Origin: CALBPI01 sp038533155
Lineage (GTDB): Bacteria > Pseudomonadota > Gammaproteobacteria > Steroidobacterales > Woeseiaceae
NCBI GenBank assembly: GCA_038533155.1
Contig: JBCAZH010000030.1
Coordinates: 1-34,836 of the forward strand
Direction: 5' to 3'
DNA length: 34,836 bases
Shown piece after piece: positions 21,865-30,913 of the stretch. Below the pieces are notes generated by a model. The model had not been told where the DNA came from, did not search any database, and was given only the letters and a program-made list of their open reading frames with translations. Position numbers and translations under genes: made by a program. Position 1 is the first letter of the stretch; every line of letters begins with the position of its first letter.

Positions 21865-24387
21865 TCATTGCTGCGCGCATTCCGCAACGCCCTCCGTGGG
21901 CGCGAGGTGGGCCGCATACAGAGCAATTTGTGCGGGCTCGGTTGCAGACAGAACGACGGGTTGATCTGTAGCAGCAAACAGCTCGGTGTCTTCCGTCATG
22001 CACTTAAGCGGTACCGCGAGTCTGTGCCAGCCAGCGCTTGCGCCGGGTTCCATCAAATTCGCGAGTTGAACGGACTGGCCGCACTCATTCCCGCTGCAGC
22101 CGATGCTCAATGCTAAATCGCCCATCTGATCATGATCGACCCAGGCCTCTAGCACCAAGGACAGGTCGGCATTTGCCGCTCGCGTCCAATCGACGGATGG
22201 GCCAGAAACGCTGACGGATGCAGCGTCTTGCCACGCGACAGTCATAGCGTCCTCTTGCGCGTGATAATCGAGTCGGTCGACCGCAACCTTGGTCCCACTG
22301 TGACGCATCGTGCCGGTAATGTCGTGAGTCATTCCATCTGACTCAAGCACCACGCGCCACGGTGTGATGGGGCGTCCACGCTCCAGCAATTGTCCGGTCC
22401 CGGTTTGCATGCTGAGGTCGTAACTGGCCATTGGGTCGAGCATCCCGACGGTCTGCCCGGAGTCATAGTCGAGCCCGTATCCGATGGCGAATAAGGGCGT
22501 GCCTTGACCGCTGTGAAGTTCCGCGTGATCCGGATGGTCGGGCCACGAAAACGATAGACGACCTTCGAAATCGAACTGCGTGGTGCCATCTGGATCACCG
22601 ATCAGAACGTCGGCGATCCCACCGCCCTCACTACCTGGCAGCCACGCTGCAACAAACGAATCGCTGGCATTGATCAGACGATTTGCCCACATCGGACGTC
22701 CCGACAGGAAAACACTGACTGTCGGGATCCCGGCCTCACGAAAACGTTCCAGTAAGTCAAGGTGGTCGTCTGGATCGCGGAACGCGATATCACCTCGGTC
22801 GCCTTGGAACTCGGCGTAGGGCGGTTCGCCGTAAACGACGATCGCGACATCCGGTTGTGCGCTGTAGTCACCGCTCGGACTCAGGATGGCAGTGCCGCCC
22901 CGCTTGGTGATCGCGTGCCGAAGCCCCTCCCAAATAGTCTCAGCGTTGGGGAAATCATCGCGACTATTGCCGGAGCCTTGCCAGGAAAGGGTCCACCCGC
23001 CGGTTTGTACGCCCATGTCGTGCGCGCCGGCGCCGGTGACAAGGACTCTGGCGTTGCCGTTGATTGGCAGCACGCCGGCCTCGTTCTTAAGTAGGACCAG
23101 CGACTTCCGAACCGCTTCGCGCGCCACCGCGCGATGGGCAGGCCCGCCTAGGTGATCAAACGCGCCAGCGTAGCGTCGTTGTGATGGTTTTGGCTTCTCG
23201 AATAGGCCTGCACGAATTTTCACTCTGAGAATACGGCGCACAGCGTCGTCGAGCCGAGCTTCGGTAATTTCGCCATTGCGCACGTTGTCGAGTGTGTTGT
23301 GGTAGAGGCCACGCCAGCTATCGGGCGCCATGAACATATCGAGCCCTGCCATGATCGCGGCCGGACACTCAACCGGGGAACAACCGGCCACCTGGCCGTG
23401 GCCATTCCAGTCTCCCACGACGAAACCATCGAAACCCCAGTGCGTCTTGAGCACATCGGTCAGTAGGTACTTGTGACCGTGCAACTTCTTGCCATGCCAG
23501 CTGTTGAACGATGCCATGACGATTTCTACGCCAGCCTCGATCGCGGTGACATAGCCTGCACCATGAACGCGCGCGAGCTCTGCTTCGTCGCTCGTGGTAT
23601 CGCCTTGGTCGATTCCAGCGTTGGTGCCACCGTCACCGAGGAAGTGCTTTGCGCTCGACAGAACTCGGCCATTGCGCAAGCGATCCGGCGCATCACGACC
23701 GCCCTGCAAACCCTCAACGATCCGTCCCGCGTAGGCTGCGACGATCTCTGGGTCTTCGGAGAAGCTCTCGTAGGTGCGTCCCCATCGATCGTTTCGTGCA
23801 ACCGCGAGTGTTGGCGCAAAACTCCAGTCCTGCCCGGTAATTACCGTCTCTAACGCAGTCACTTCGCCAATTCGCTGTAACAGCTCTGGGTCGCCCGTTG
23901 CGCCGAGCCCGATGTTGTGCGGAAAAATCGTCGCACCGACAACATTGTTGTGACCATGGACCGCGTCGGTGCCCCAGATCAGAGGAATGTAGGTGCCGCC
24001 ACTGCGCTGATTTGCCGCTTCGTAAAACTCGTCGGCGAGCGCTAACCACGCGGTCGCGTCGATTCTCACGTTGCCCTCGGGCGCGGAGTTGCCGCCGTTC
24101 AGAATCGACCCTAACGGATAGTCCAGAAGATCCGCTGGCGTGATTGAGTTGATATCTGCCTGAATCAGCTGCCCGACTTTTTCTTCGACCGTGAGATTCG
24201 CAAGAATTTCGTCGATACGACGCTCAATCTCTGGATCCAGCGTACGGGTCGAGCTCAGGGTCGGCCAAACGTCTTGGGGATTTTGGGTTTGCGGGATCGC
24301 TTGGGCATCCTCTGGAGCCGTTGGCGAGGCGCACCCGAGCACAACAAGGCCGGCAAGCGCCGAACATGCCCGAAAAATTGATCGCAT
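21865..24387 (-). CDS. GH3 beta-glucosidase / exo-beta-glucanase lipoprotein
   Basis: 840 residues. Signal peptide with lipobox VLG/C (C19), GH3 N-terminal barrel from about 50 to 390, GH3 C-terminal domain about 430-640, and an extra C-terminal beta-rich region about 665-835 of the type seen in ExoP-like exo-glucanases. Visible landmarks: IWGTDAVHGHNN, RWGRTYESFSEDP, AKHFLGDGGT (K247-H248), and nucleophile D326 in GFVVGDWNGHGQ. It removes glucose from the ends of beta-glucans or cellodextrins outside the cytoplasm. It has its own promoter (24424-24451) overlapped by an operator-like sequence and probably heads a GH3-LacI-GH5 transcript. Confidence 0.92.
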   Translation of the reverse strand: MRSIFRACSALAGLVVLGCASPTAPEDAQAIPQTQNPQDVWPTLSSTRTLDPEIERRIDEILANLTVEEKVGQLIQADINSITPADLLDYPLGSILNGGNSAPEGNVRIDATAWLALADEFYEAANQRSGGTYIPLIWGTDAVHGHNNVVGATIFPHNIGLGATGDPELLQRIGEVTALETVITGQDWSFAPTLAVARNDRWGRTYESFSEDPEIVAAYAGRIVEGLQGGRDAPDRLRNGRVLSSAKHFLGDGGTNAGIDQGDTTSDEAELARVHGAGYVTAIEAGVEIVMASFNSWHGKKLHGHKYLLTDVLKTHWGFDGFVVGDWNGHGQVAGCSPVECPAAIMAGLDMFMAPDSWRGLYHNTLDNVRNGEITEARLDDAVRRILRVKIRAGLFEKPKPSQRRYAGAFDHLGGPAHRAVAREAVRKSLVLLKNEAGVLPINGNARVLVTGAGAHDMGVQTGGWTLSWQGSGNSRDDFPNAETIWEGLRHAITKRGGTAILSPSGDYSAQPDVAIVVYGEPPYAEFQGDRGDIAFRDPDDHLDLLERFREAGIPTVSVFLSGRPMWANRLINASDSFVAAWLPGSEGGGIADVLIGDPDGTTQFDFEGRLSFSWPDHPDHAELHSGQGTPLFAIGYGLDYDSGQTVGMLDPMASYDLSMQTGTGQLLERGRPITPWRVVLESDGMTHDITGTMRHSGTKVAVDRLDYHAQEDAMTVAWQDAASVSVSGPSVDWTRAANADLSLVLEAWVDHDQMGDLALSIGCSGNECGQSVQLANLMEPGASAGWHRLAVPLKCMTEDTELFAATDQPVVLSATEPAQIALYAAHLAPTEGVAECAQQ

Positions 24388-24423
24388 AGTTTTCCCCGTC
24401 TTTTTTGCGTGTCCCCCTGCCTA

Positions 24424-24451
24424 AAGATAACGAAATGTCTCGCGTTGTCAA
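24424..24451 (-). promoter_or_regulatory. GH3 promoter with putative LacI-family operator
   Basis: Minus strand: consensus -35 TTGACA (24451-24446), 16-base spacer, -10 TATCTT (24429-24424). Bases 24450-24433 read TGACAACGCGAGACATTT, matching the receptor-promoter site in 16 of 18 positions and likewise starting inside the -35. The site is a poor palindrome (TGnC near one end and GnCA before the terminal TTT), so the exact operator half-sites cannot be fixed by eye. Confidence 0.65.
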
Positions 24452-24876
24452 TTTTGCTCGATCATTCTTTGGTTGCCTTTCATCGGTGTTTTCGAACGCT
24501 TTAGGTCGACAGCCGCGACGGCAGCAATTCCGGCGAGTTGGATGGGCATTGAACAGGTCTATCTTTGACCCAGCCGCGCGTGTAACTCGTTGATTAACCG
24601 TCCGTTGACCGCTTCAGTCGAGCGATGACGTAGGGAGTTCGTGACAGCGGTAAATTCCGAGAGAAATATGTAAAGCCGCGCACGCAGTGATGCGCCGAGC
24701 CGTTAAGCTGCCGGGATAATAAATCCACTGCCAACAGTTTCGAGCACAAGAGGTTTTACTAATCGACCTCTGCTGTCGGTAGTTTCAGTGACAAAACCGG
24801 ACATTGATGACCGGCATCATGCGCATCGGATGTGACAACAATAATCCGGCGTCTCACAACAACATATGGGGTAACC
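24452..24876. other. Non-coding spacer before the haloperoxidase gene
   Basis: About 425 bases without a convincing gene on either strand. It must hold the haloperoxidase promoter. I see a short inverted repeat AGAGGT (24749-24754) / ACCTCT (24766-24771) and repeated CCGG-containing words near 24796-24850, but no promoter good enough to name and no RNA gene. Confidence 0.4.
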
Positions 24877-26538
24877 ATGGATAAGCACAGACCAACGGAA
24901 GCCAAGACTGAAGAAAACGGACTCGAATCGAAGGAACGAAGAGCGTTCTTTGGCAAATCAGCCATCGCAGCGGGTGCCGCTGTGGCACTACCCGTCGCGG
25001 CAACTTTGCCGGAGCAAGCCCAAGCAGCTGTCATCGAACGCAATGGCCGGCTGCGGCGCAACAAATCGTTGCGGATTCGGGTCGAGGCGGCGCGGGAGCA
25101 GTGGTCGCAGCCGATTCCCAATCATCCGGACAACGGTGACGAAGCGGCCTACGAAAGCAAAATCGGATCGTTCACCAAGAGTCTCCCGCACGACCAATTC
25201 GGCGAGGTTGATCGTCGTGCCTATCGCAAGTTCAAACGTGCCTTGCGCAGTCGCGATGAGGCACGCTTCGAGAATATTCCCCTAGGTGGCGCGCGCCGAT
25301 TGGCGAACCCACAAGCAACCTACGCGTACTCGATAGAAGGTGTAGATTCCCACTGTACGACAATGCCCGCCGCTCCTGCGTTTGCTGATAAGGACGAGAT
25401 TGCGGAGATCGTTGAGGTGTATTGGCACGCGCTGTTGCGAGATGTGCCGTTCACCGAGTACGACACTCATCCTACCGTTGCGGCAGCTGTGGATGATCTG
25501 AATAAGTTCTCATACTTCCGTAAGCGTTACGGTGGGCCAGTAACACCCGCCAACTTGTTCCGGGGCGAGACGCCCGGAGACTTGGTCGGACCCTACATCT
25601 CACAGTTCTTGCTGAAAGATGTACCGTTCGGTGCTGCAACGATGCAACAGCGCTACAACGTCGATATCGCCGGACTGGAATTCATGACGGGCTACTCCGA
25701 ATGGTTAGAGGTTCAGCGGGGCAACGTGCCCAATGCGTCGGTCTTTGATCCGATGCCAAGACTGATTTCCGATGGGCGTCGTCTCGGTAGCTATGTGCAT
25801 GTCGACTTCACCTACCAAGCGTACCTGAATGCCGCGAACATCATTCTGGGTGGTCTCGGACTGAATCCGTGGGATCCAAGACTTCCGTATGATTTTTCGG
25901 CGACTCAGGGTCGTTTTGTGACGCTGGGCGCAGCGGACATTCTCAGTCTGATCGCGAAGGTTGCACACGAGGCGTTGAAGGCGGCGTGGTTCCACAAGTG
26001 GCAGGTTCATTTGCGGCTGCGGCCGGAAACGTTCGGCGGACGAATTCACAACCACCTGACGGGCGTGCGTGAGTATCCGATCAACGGCGCGATTAACAAG
26101 GTTCGCGTCTTCGACGAAACCTTCTCTCGTACAGGCACCTTTTTGCTACCGATGGCGTACCCAGAAGGTAGCCCGACGCATCCCGCCTATCCTGCGGGCC
26201 ATGCAACCATCGCCGGCGCTTGCACAACATTGATGAAAGCGATGTTCGACGAGGAGTTGCCCGTGCCGAACCCGGTCGTGTCGTCTCCGGATGGCCTCAA
26301 CCTAGACCCTTACACCGGTGGGCCGCTGACGATTGGTGGAGAGCTCAACAAACTGGCCAACAACATCGCCTTGGGTCGCGATATTGCCGGTGTTCACTGG
26401 CGCACCGACGGTACAGAGGGCCTGCTGGTCGGCGAGCAAGTTACCATCGGCGTGCTGCGCGACATCAAACGGACCTACAACGAGTCGTTCGACGGTTTTA
26501 CGTTCCGCGGCTTCGAAGGCAACATCATCACGGTCTAG
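24877..26538 (+). CDS. Vanadium-dependent haloperoxidase (bromoperoxidase type), Tat-exported
   Basis: 553 residues from ATG at 24877 (upstream ATG/GTG frames lack a ribosome site). Twin-arginine signal ERRAFFGKS, hydrophobic stretch and cleavage after QAQA (about 50). The C-terminal half is the PAP2/vanadate domain: K374 and R382 (eight apart, as in red-algal bromoperoxidase), GSPTHPAYPAGHA with H435 at the position of the second active-site His of bromoperoxidases and G441-H442, then R501 and H507 (six apart). The usual Ser before Gly-His is Ala (A440). These enzymes oxidise halide with H2O2 to hypohalous species in the periplasm or outside. Possible roles are defence or peroxide disposal. 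A family phosphatase or non-halogenating relative is possible. Confidence 0.85.
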   Translation: MDKHRPTEAKTEENGLESKERRAFFGKSAIAAGAAVALPVAATLPEQAQAAVIERNGRLRRNKSLRIRVEAAREQWSQPIPNHPDNGDEAAYESKIGSFTKSLPHDQFGEVDRRAYRKFKRALRSRDEARFENIPLGGARRLANPQATYAYSIEGVDSHCTTMPAAPAFADKDEIAEIVEVYWHALLRDVPFTEYDTHPTVAAAVDDLNKFSYFRKRYGGPVTPANLFRGETPGDLVGPYISQFLLKDVPFGAATMQQRYNVDIAGLEFMTGYSEWLEVQRGNVPNASVFDPMPRLISDGRRLGSYVHVDFTYQAYLNAANIILGGLGLNPWDPRLPYDFSATQGRFVTLGAADILSLIAKVAHEALKAAWFHKWQVHLRLRPETFGGRIHNHLTGVREYPINGAINKVRVFDETFSRTGTFLLPMAYPEGSPTHPAYPAGHATIAGACTTLMKAMFDEELPVPNPVVSSPDGLNLDPYTGGPLTIGGELNKLANNIALGRDIAGVHWRTDGTEGLLVGEQVTIGVLRDIKRTYNESFDGFTFRGFEGNIITV

Positions 26539-26559
26539 GATTGTCGAGCAAACCTCAAC

Positions 26560-26591
26560 ACAATGGCCCCTCTTCGGGGCCATTGTTTTTT
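26560..26591 (+). terminator. Rho-independent terminator after the haloperoxidase gene
   Basis: Perfect 11-bp stem ACAATGGCCCC (26560-26570) with GGGGCCATTGT (26576-26586), loop TCTTC, followed by a T run to 26591. It ends the haloperoxidase transcript 20 bases past its stop. Because the stem starts in ACA rather than an A run, it is directional. Confidence 0.92.
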
Positions 26592-26667
26592 ATGACCAAA
26601 GAAGCGTCTGCGATGGCGAGTGAGGTAGAGGCTAACTATCGAGGCGGTAACGCGAACTCGTTCTAAG

Positions 26668-29172
26668 TCAGCTCTCGTTGACCGACAGCCGATGACCGGA
26701 CGTCACATCTTCCAGTAAGTACAGGTCGACTTGGCTCGCTGGCATCGGTTTGGCGTACAGATACCCTTGTCCGTAACGGCACTGCATATCGCGCAAGGAA
26801 CCTTCGTCTTCTCGGGACTCGATGCCTTCTGCAACAACGTCCACGTCCATGACGCGACCGACTGCGATCATAATCTCTAATAGACGCTTACGTACCCGCT
26901 TTGCCGATAAGTCTTGCACGAAGGAGCGATCAATCTTGATCAGATCGAAACGGTAACGATCGAGGTAGGAGAGCGACGAATACCCCGTACCAAAATCATC
27001 GAGCGCGATTCGCACGCCGAGTTCGCGTAGTGCGCCGAACTGGCTCTGAACGACATTTGATTCATTCAGCAAGATACTCTCCGTGAGTTCCAACGTCAGC
27101 GCATCGCCCGGTAGGTCAAAGTTGATTAGCTGTTGCTGCAGCATCGGTGTGAGCCTGGGGTTGCTGAAGTGACGCGCTGATACGTTCACGCTAATGCTAA
27201 TCCCCGATTGCTCAAGATATTGCTGTCGGAGTCGCTTTGCGAGCGTCAATGCCTGCATCACGATTCGGTCTTCGATCTCGATGATCAAATCGCTCGCTTC
27301 CGCGATCGGAATAAACTCAACCGGCGGGATCATTGTGCCGTCATCCAGCGCCCAGCGCGCGAGTGCTTCGAAGCTCTTTGGTTGCCCGAATTCCATTTCC
27401 ACAATGGGTTGGAAAAAAGCTTCAATGGCGCCGTCGGCAAGCGCGCGCTCCAATTGTTTTTGTTTCTCGATGCGTGCGGTCGCTCTTTTGGTCAGCGTCT
27501 CCGAGTAGAAGTGCGATCTACCCTTGCCGAGTGCTTTGGCCTCGTACATCGCAAGGTCTGCGTTACGCAACAAGTCGGAGCTGGTGCTGCGTCTTTTTCC
27601 TTCCGCGATTCCGATGCTGGCGCTTGGCTCCCAATTCACATCATCGATCACCATCGGTGATCGAAGACTCTCGGTGAGGCGCGTCACAACCACCTCAACC
27701 TCGGCTCGATTACTAACTCCTGCCAGTGCAAGGGCAAACTCGTCGCCACCGAGACGACAGGCGATATCGCCATCACGAATGCAGTCCGAGATGCGCTGCG
27801 CCATCGACTTTAAGAACATGTCTCCCGCACTGTGGCCGAGGAGATCATTGATCGTCTTGAAGTTATCCATGTCGATCAGTGCCACGGCAACATCGGACCC
27901 TCCGTCGAGCGCCAGGAGCTCGTTGAGCTGTTCGAGAAACCGGCGCCTGTTCACAAGTCCGGTTAACGGGTCATGGTTGGCCTGAAAACTAATGCGTTGT
28001 TCCGCCTCACGCTCCAGTGTCACGTCTTGGATAAAGGCGGCGAGGATTCGTTGCCGACCAACACTGACTTCGGAAATCGAATAGCTACACAACATTGCGG
28101 AGCCGTCTTTTCGGAACAACGTGGTTTCGCCACGATCAGATTGTTGCTGATCTCGCAGCATCCATCCGGACCCTGGGCTTGCATCCTGTCTGGGCGACAT
28201 ACCCTTCTGGGAGAGAAGATCAACGTGCTGACCGAGCGCTTCTTCTACCGGGTATTGGAACAGCGTCTGCGCGGCGCGATTGAAAAAGGTGATGCGATGG
28301 CTCTCGTCGATGATCACCACAGCCTCCATCGCCTGTTCGAGCGTCTTGAGCAACAGCATGTGCTCGGTCTGCTCTTCGGTGATATCTCGACCGACAAGAA
28401 TGAACTCACTCGGTGAGATTCTGGAAACCCGTAAGTCCAGCGACTTCAGTACCCCATCAATGGGTACCGTAATCCGAGATGCGAGTGGTTCGGTAGCAGA
28501 GGAATCGGTTGCCAGCCCGGACGCCTCGTGTAGCCAGTCTGGGCACTGATCAAGCGGCGTGGCCTCCGGCAGCATCGCGCAAAGACCTTCGAGCGCCGAC
28601 GAGTTGATTTGTACGGTTGCCAACGCGCCGTCCCTGACATGCAAACGAATATCTGCGGCCACCTCGAGATCACGACTGAGTGCTGCTTCGGCTGAAGCCA
28701 GCTCTTCGGTTCGTTTCAGTGTTGCCTTCAACTGCTCATTTGCGGTTTGCAACTCCTTGAGCTGTTCCGAACGCGTGAACATCAAATACATGTGCTCGAT
28801 TGATGAATCGAAGGCGGAGAAGTCGGTTTCCTTGAGTTGAAGCTGAACAAGTTGCTCCGGGTTATCGAGCCAAGGCGACCAAAGGAAGTAGATACTATCC
28901 TCGCTCTGAAGTGGGTAGAGCTGACCTCGCAGTAGAACGTCGTTGTTGTTGACTCGACATAGCAGGGTCGTGTTGCGGTAGCGTTCGATTTTCTCGACGG
29001 TCAGCGGGGCTCTTGGACTGACCATCGTCATGCAGTCCATTAGCGACGTGCCGATACAAGTCTCGCTGAGCAGTTTGGTCGCCGAACTCCCGAGACTTGC
29101 GATGCGCAACTGAGCGTCGGTCTTTACGTGGAAGGGAAAGACCTCGCGAATCAGTCGTAGGTGTTTACCCAT
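26668..29172 (-). CDS. H-NOX-associated c-di-GMP enzyme: HNOBA-PAS-GGDEF-EAL
   Basis: 834 residues, no membrane segment. N-terminal HNOBA-like domain (REVFPFHVKTDAQLRIASLG, about 1-115), coiled coil about 135-170, PAS-like region about 175-265, PAS about 275-390, GGDEF with intact GGDEF at 475-479 and HDPLTGLVNRR at 400-410, EAL with E602-A603-L604, ELTES at 695-699 and DDFGTGYSSLSYL at 725-737. Both synthase and phosphodiesterase active sites look intact, so it can in principle make and destroy c-di-GMP. HNOBA domains dock to H-NOX sensors, and the H-NOX gene ends 6 bases upstream. The likely role is NO-controlled c-di-GMP level, and hence biofilm/motility choice. Confidence 0.9.
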   Translation of the reverse strand: MGKHLRLIREVFPFHVKTDAQLRIASLGSSATKLLSETCIGTSLMDCMTMVSPRAPLTVEKIERYRNTTLLCRVNNNDVLLRGQLYPLQSEDSIYFLWSPWLDNPEQLVQLQLKETDFSAFDSSIEHMYLMFTRSEQLKELQTANEQLKATLKRTEELASAEAALSRDLEVAADIRLHVRDGALATVQINSSALEGLCAMLPEATPLDQCPDWLHEASGLATDSSATEPLASRITVPIDGVLKSLDLRVSRISPSEFILVGRDITEEQTEHMLLLKTLEQAMEAVVIIDESHRITFFNRAAQTLFQYPVEEALGQHVDLLSQKGMSPRQDASPGSGWMLRDQQQSDRGETTLFRKDGSAMLCSYSISEVSVGRQRILAAFIQDVTLEREAEQRISFQANHDPLTGLVNRRRFLEQLNELLALDGGSDVAVALIDMDNFKTINDLLGHSAGDMFLKSMAQRISDCIRDGDIACRLGGDEFALALAGVSNRAEVEVVVTRLTESLRSPMVIDDVNWEPSASIGIAEGKRRSTSSDLLRNADLAMYEAKALGKGRSHFYSETLTKRATARIEKQKQLERALADGAIEAFFQPIVEMEFGQPKSFEALARWALDDGTMIPPVEFIPIAEASDLIIEIEDRIVMQALTLAKRLRQQYLEQSGISISVNVSARHFSNPRLTPMLQQQLINFDLPGDALTLELTESILLNESNVVQSQFGALRELGVRIALDDFGTGYSSLSYLDRYRFDLIKIDRSFVQDLSAKRVRKRLLEIMIAVGRVMDVDVVAEGIESREDEGSLRDMQCRYGQGYLYAKPMPASQVDLYLLEDVTSGHRLSVNES

Positions 29173-29178
29173 TATGTG

Positions 29179-29733
29179 TTACCGACCTTCGAGAATCGTC
29201 ACTTCCAGAACATCGGGATCCTCGACATTGGCCTTCGCCACCGTGTGCTCAATCGCGACAGACTCGCCGAAACGTTCGGCCAAGCCTTCGATCAGGCCGA
29301 TGACCATTGGTACCAGTCCTTCTCGGCTTGAATAGTAGGAAACCTCAATCACACCATCGTCACGTGTCTCGCAGTCGAAACCCGGCGGATCCAAGTCCGG
29401 CATTGAAATCTTGATTCGTGCGTGCATTTGGTCGAGATTGCCGAGAAACTCGCGAACGCTGTCTCCGGAGACGGACATTAACGGCCCGTAACCGGTCTTA
29501 TGTGTGAAGTCGATCCAGTGACGCCCGAATCCACGCAGCAGATCCTCAGCAGGTGTCTGCAGTACGCTCGATGCTGCGCCGACGAGTGCCATCGTGAGGC
29601 TATCGTCGTAGGGTGTCATGCTGGAAAACTCGTCAAGTTCGACGCCGGCACTGTCGCGCACAATGCGCCAAAGACTCTCGCCTCCGGCCTCGATCACCAT
29701 ATCTCTAACGCCTTGATTCACTAACCCGTACAT
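29179..29733 (-). CDS. H-NOX heme nitric-oxide sensor
   Basis: 184 residues, stand-alone H-NOX. Starts MYGLVNQGVRDMVIEAGG; FGRHWIDFTHKTGYG at 69-83; proximal heme ligand H104 in NLDQMHARI; the YxSxR heme-propionate motif Y133-S135-R137. No Tyr is found at the position that allows O2 binding in the Thermoanaerobacter protein (about residue 142 here is Pro), so NO selectivity is expected from family knowledge. It precedes the HNOBA-GGDEF-EAL gene in one operon. Its promoter must lie in 29734-29805, where nothing clear-cut was seen. Confidence 0.93.
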   Translation of the reverse strand: MYGLVNQGVRDMVIEAGGESLWRIVRDSAGVELDEFSSMTPYDDSLTMALVGAASSVLQTPAEDLLRGFGRHWIDFTHKTGYGPLMSVSGDSVREFLGNLDQMHARIKISMPDLDPPGFDCETRDDGVIEVSYYSSREGLVPMVIGLIEGLAERFGESVAIEHTVAKANVEDPDVLEVTILEGR

Positions 29734-29805
29734 CGGACTGCCACGACTATTACTCCAATGCCGTGGTAGCGTCGGATTCGCGAAAAACCTAAGACAAATC
29801 TGTTG

Positions 29806-30819
29806 CTAGTCGGATGTTTCCGATGCCGGACTACGGCTTGGCAAAAGCTCGGACAATCGGTGCCATAGCGGTGCGACGACGAAGGACACCAAGGGTATCG
29901 TGACGGCACCGGCGATCAGGCCAAACAGCGTCTTACCGAGCGCGTCGGCCAACCAGCCGACAAAGCCTTGAGCCATCGGCGCAAGGTGCGCAATGTGCTC
30001 GGCGGTATGTGCGACCCAGTGCTCCGGACCACTGACGCCGTAATGTGCGAGTCCGTGGAGCAGGATTCCGCCGCCCACCATCGCCATCGCGATGGTGCCT
30101 GCGATCGACAAAGCTTTTAGAAACCATGGCATTCCGACGACTAGGCTGCGTCCCATTGCTCGCCACAATCTGGCCGCAGCGCCTTCGCGCGTGCTAGCTG
30201 CCATGGCCACGCCAGCATCGTCGGCCTTAACGATCAGTGCCACAACGCCGTACACCCCAAAGGTGATACCAACGCCAACAATGGCGAGCACCAGGGCCTG
30301 TGTTCCAAGAGAGCTTGCGGGTATTTCCGCAAGAGCAATCGCCATGATTTCAGCGGACAAGATGAAATCGGTTCGGATGGCGCCAGCCACGCGCTGTTCC
30401 TCTAGCGATGGCGTCGAGCCGTCGGTGGCGTGAATCTCGGCTTCATGCTGGTGCGCATTGTGAGGCGCTATCATCTCGTAGACTTTCTCGGCGCCTTCAT
30501 AGCAAAGGAACAATCCACCCGCCATTAACAAGGGCGTGATGACGCTCGGTAAGAAGAAACTCAACGCCAGCGCGGCGGGTAGTAGGATGACAAGCTTGTT
30601 CTTCAGCGAGCCGATCGCGATGCGCTTGACGATGGGCAACTCGCGCTCGGCTGCAAAACCGACAACATATCGAGGCGTGACGGCTGCATCGTCGATGACG
30701 ACACCTGCCGATTTTGTGCCTGCCTTCAGCGCTTGTGCCGTGACGTCATCTAACGTCGTGGCAGCGACTTTTGTAATTGCAGCGACGTCGTCCAGCAGCG
30801 CCAGCAATCCCGTACTCAT
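29806..30819 (-). CDS. yedI: DUF808 (YedI-type) inner-membrane protein
   Basis: 337 residues matching the YedI/DUF808 family from its first residues (STGLLALLDDVAAITKVAATTLDDVTAQALKAGTKSAGVVIDDAAVTPRYV) to the end. About six to eight membrane segments, for example around 75-105, 150-180, 185-205, 240-265 and 285-315. Its function is unknown. It sits between the H-NOX operon and the chemoreceptor, reading in the same direction, 72 bases before the H-NOX start. Confidence 0.88.
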   Translation of the reverse strand: MSTGLLALLDDVAAITKVAATTLDDVTAQALKAGTKSAGVVIDDAAVTPRYVVGFAAERELPIVKRIAIGSLKNKLVILLPAALALSFFLPSVITPLLMAGGLFLCYEGAEKVYEMIAPHNAHQHEAEIHATDGSTPSLEEQRVAGAIRTDFILSAEIMAIALAEIPASSLGTQALVLAIVGVGITFGVYGVVALIVKADDAGVAMAASTREGAAARLWRAMGRSLVVGMPWFLKALSIAGTIAMAMVGGGILLHGLAHYGVSGPEHWVAHTAEHIAHLAPMAQGFVGWLADALGKTLFGLIAGAVTIPLVSFVVAPLWHRLSELLPSRSPASETSD

Positions 30820-30881
30820 TCTTCTCGATTCTCCAAACCCCTCGGGCTGGGTTCGAGTCTAGCAGGTTAGAGGCCTCCAAC

Positions 30882-30910
30882 CGTGACGTGAATTCGTCAC
30901 GTTGCAACGT
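30882..30910. repeat. Overlapping dyads upstream of the DUF808 gene
   Basis: CGTGACG (30882-30888) pairs with CGTCACG (30895-30901) around TGAATT, and the 12-base perfect palindrome ACGTTGCAACGT occupies 30899-30910, four bases before the stop of the chemoreceptor gene. No T run follows in either direction, so a protein-binding site is as likely as a weak terminator for the chemoreceptor. Confidence 0.4.
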
Positions 30911-30913
30911 ACA

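Noticed and set aside
24749..24771. AGAGGT/ACCTCT inverted repeat as a riboswitch or operator for the haloperoxidase gene
   Set aside because: Six-base arms around an 11-base loop are expected by chance in 400 bases, and no known riboswitch pattern is visible.
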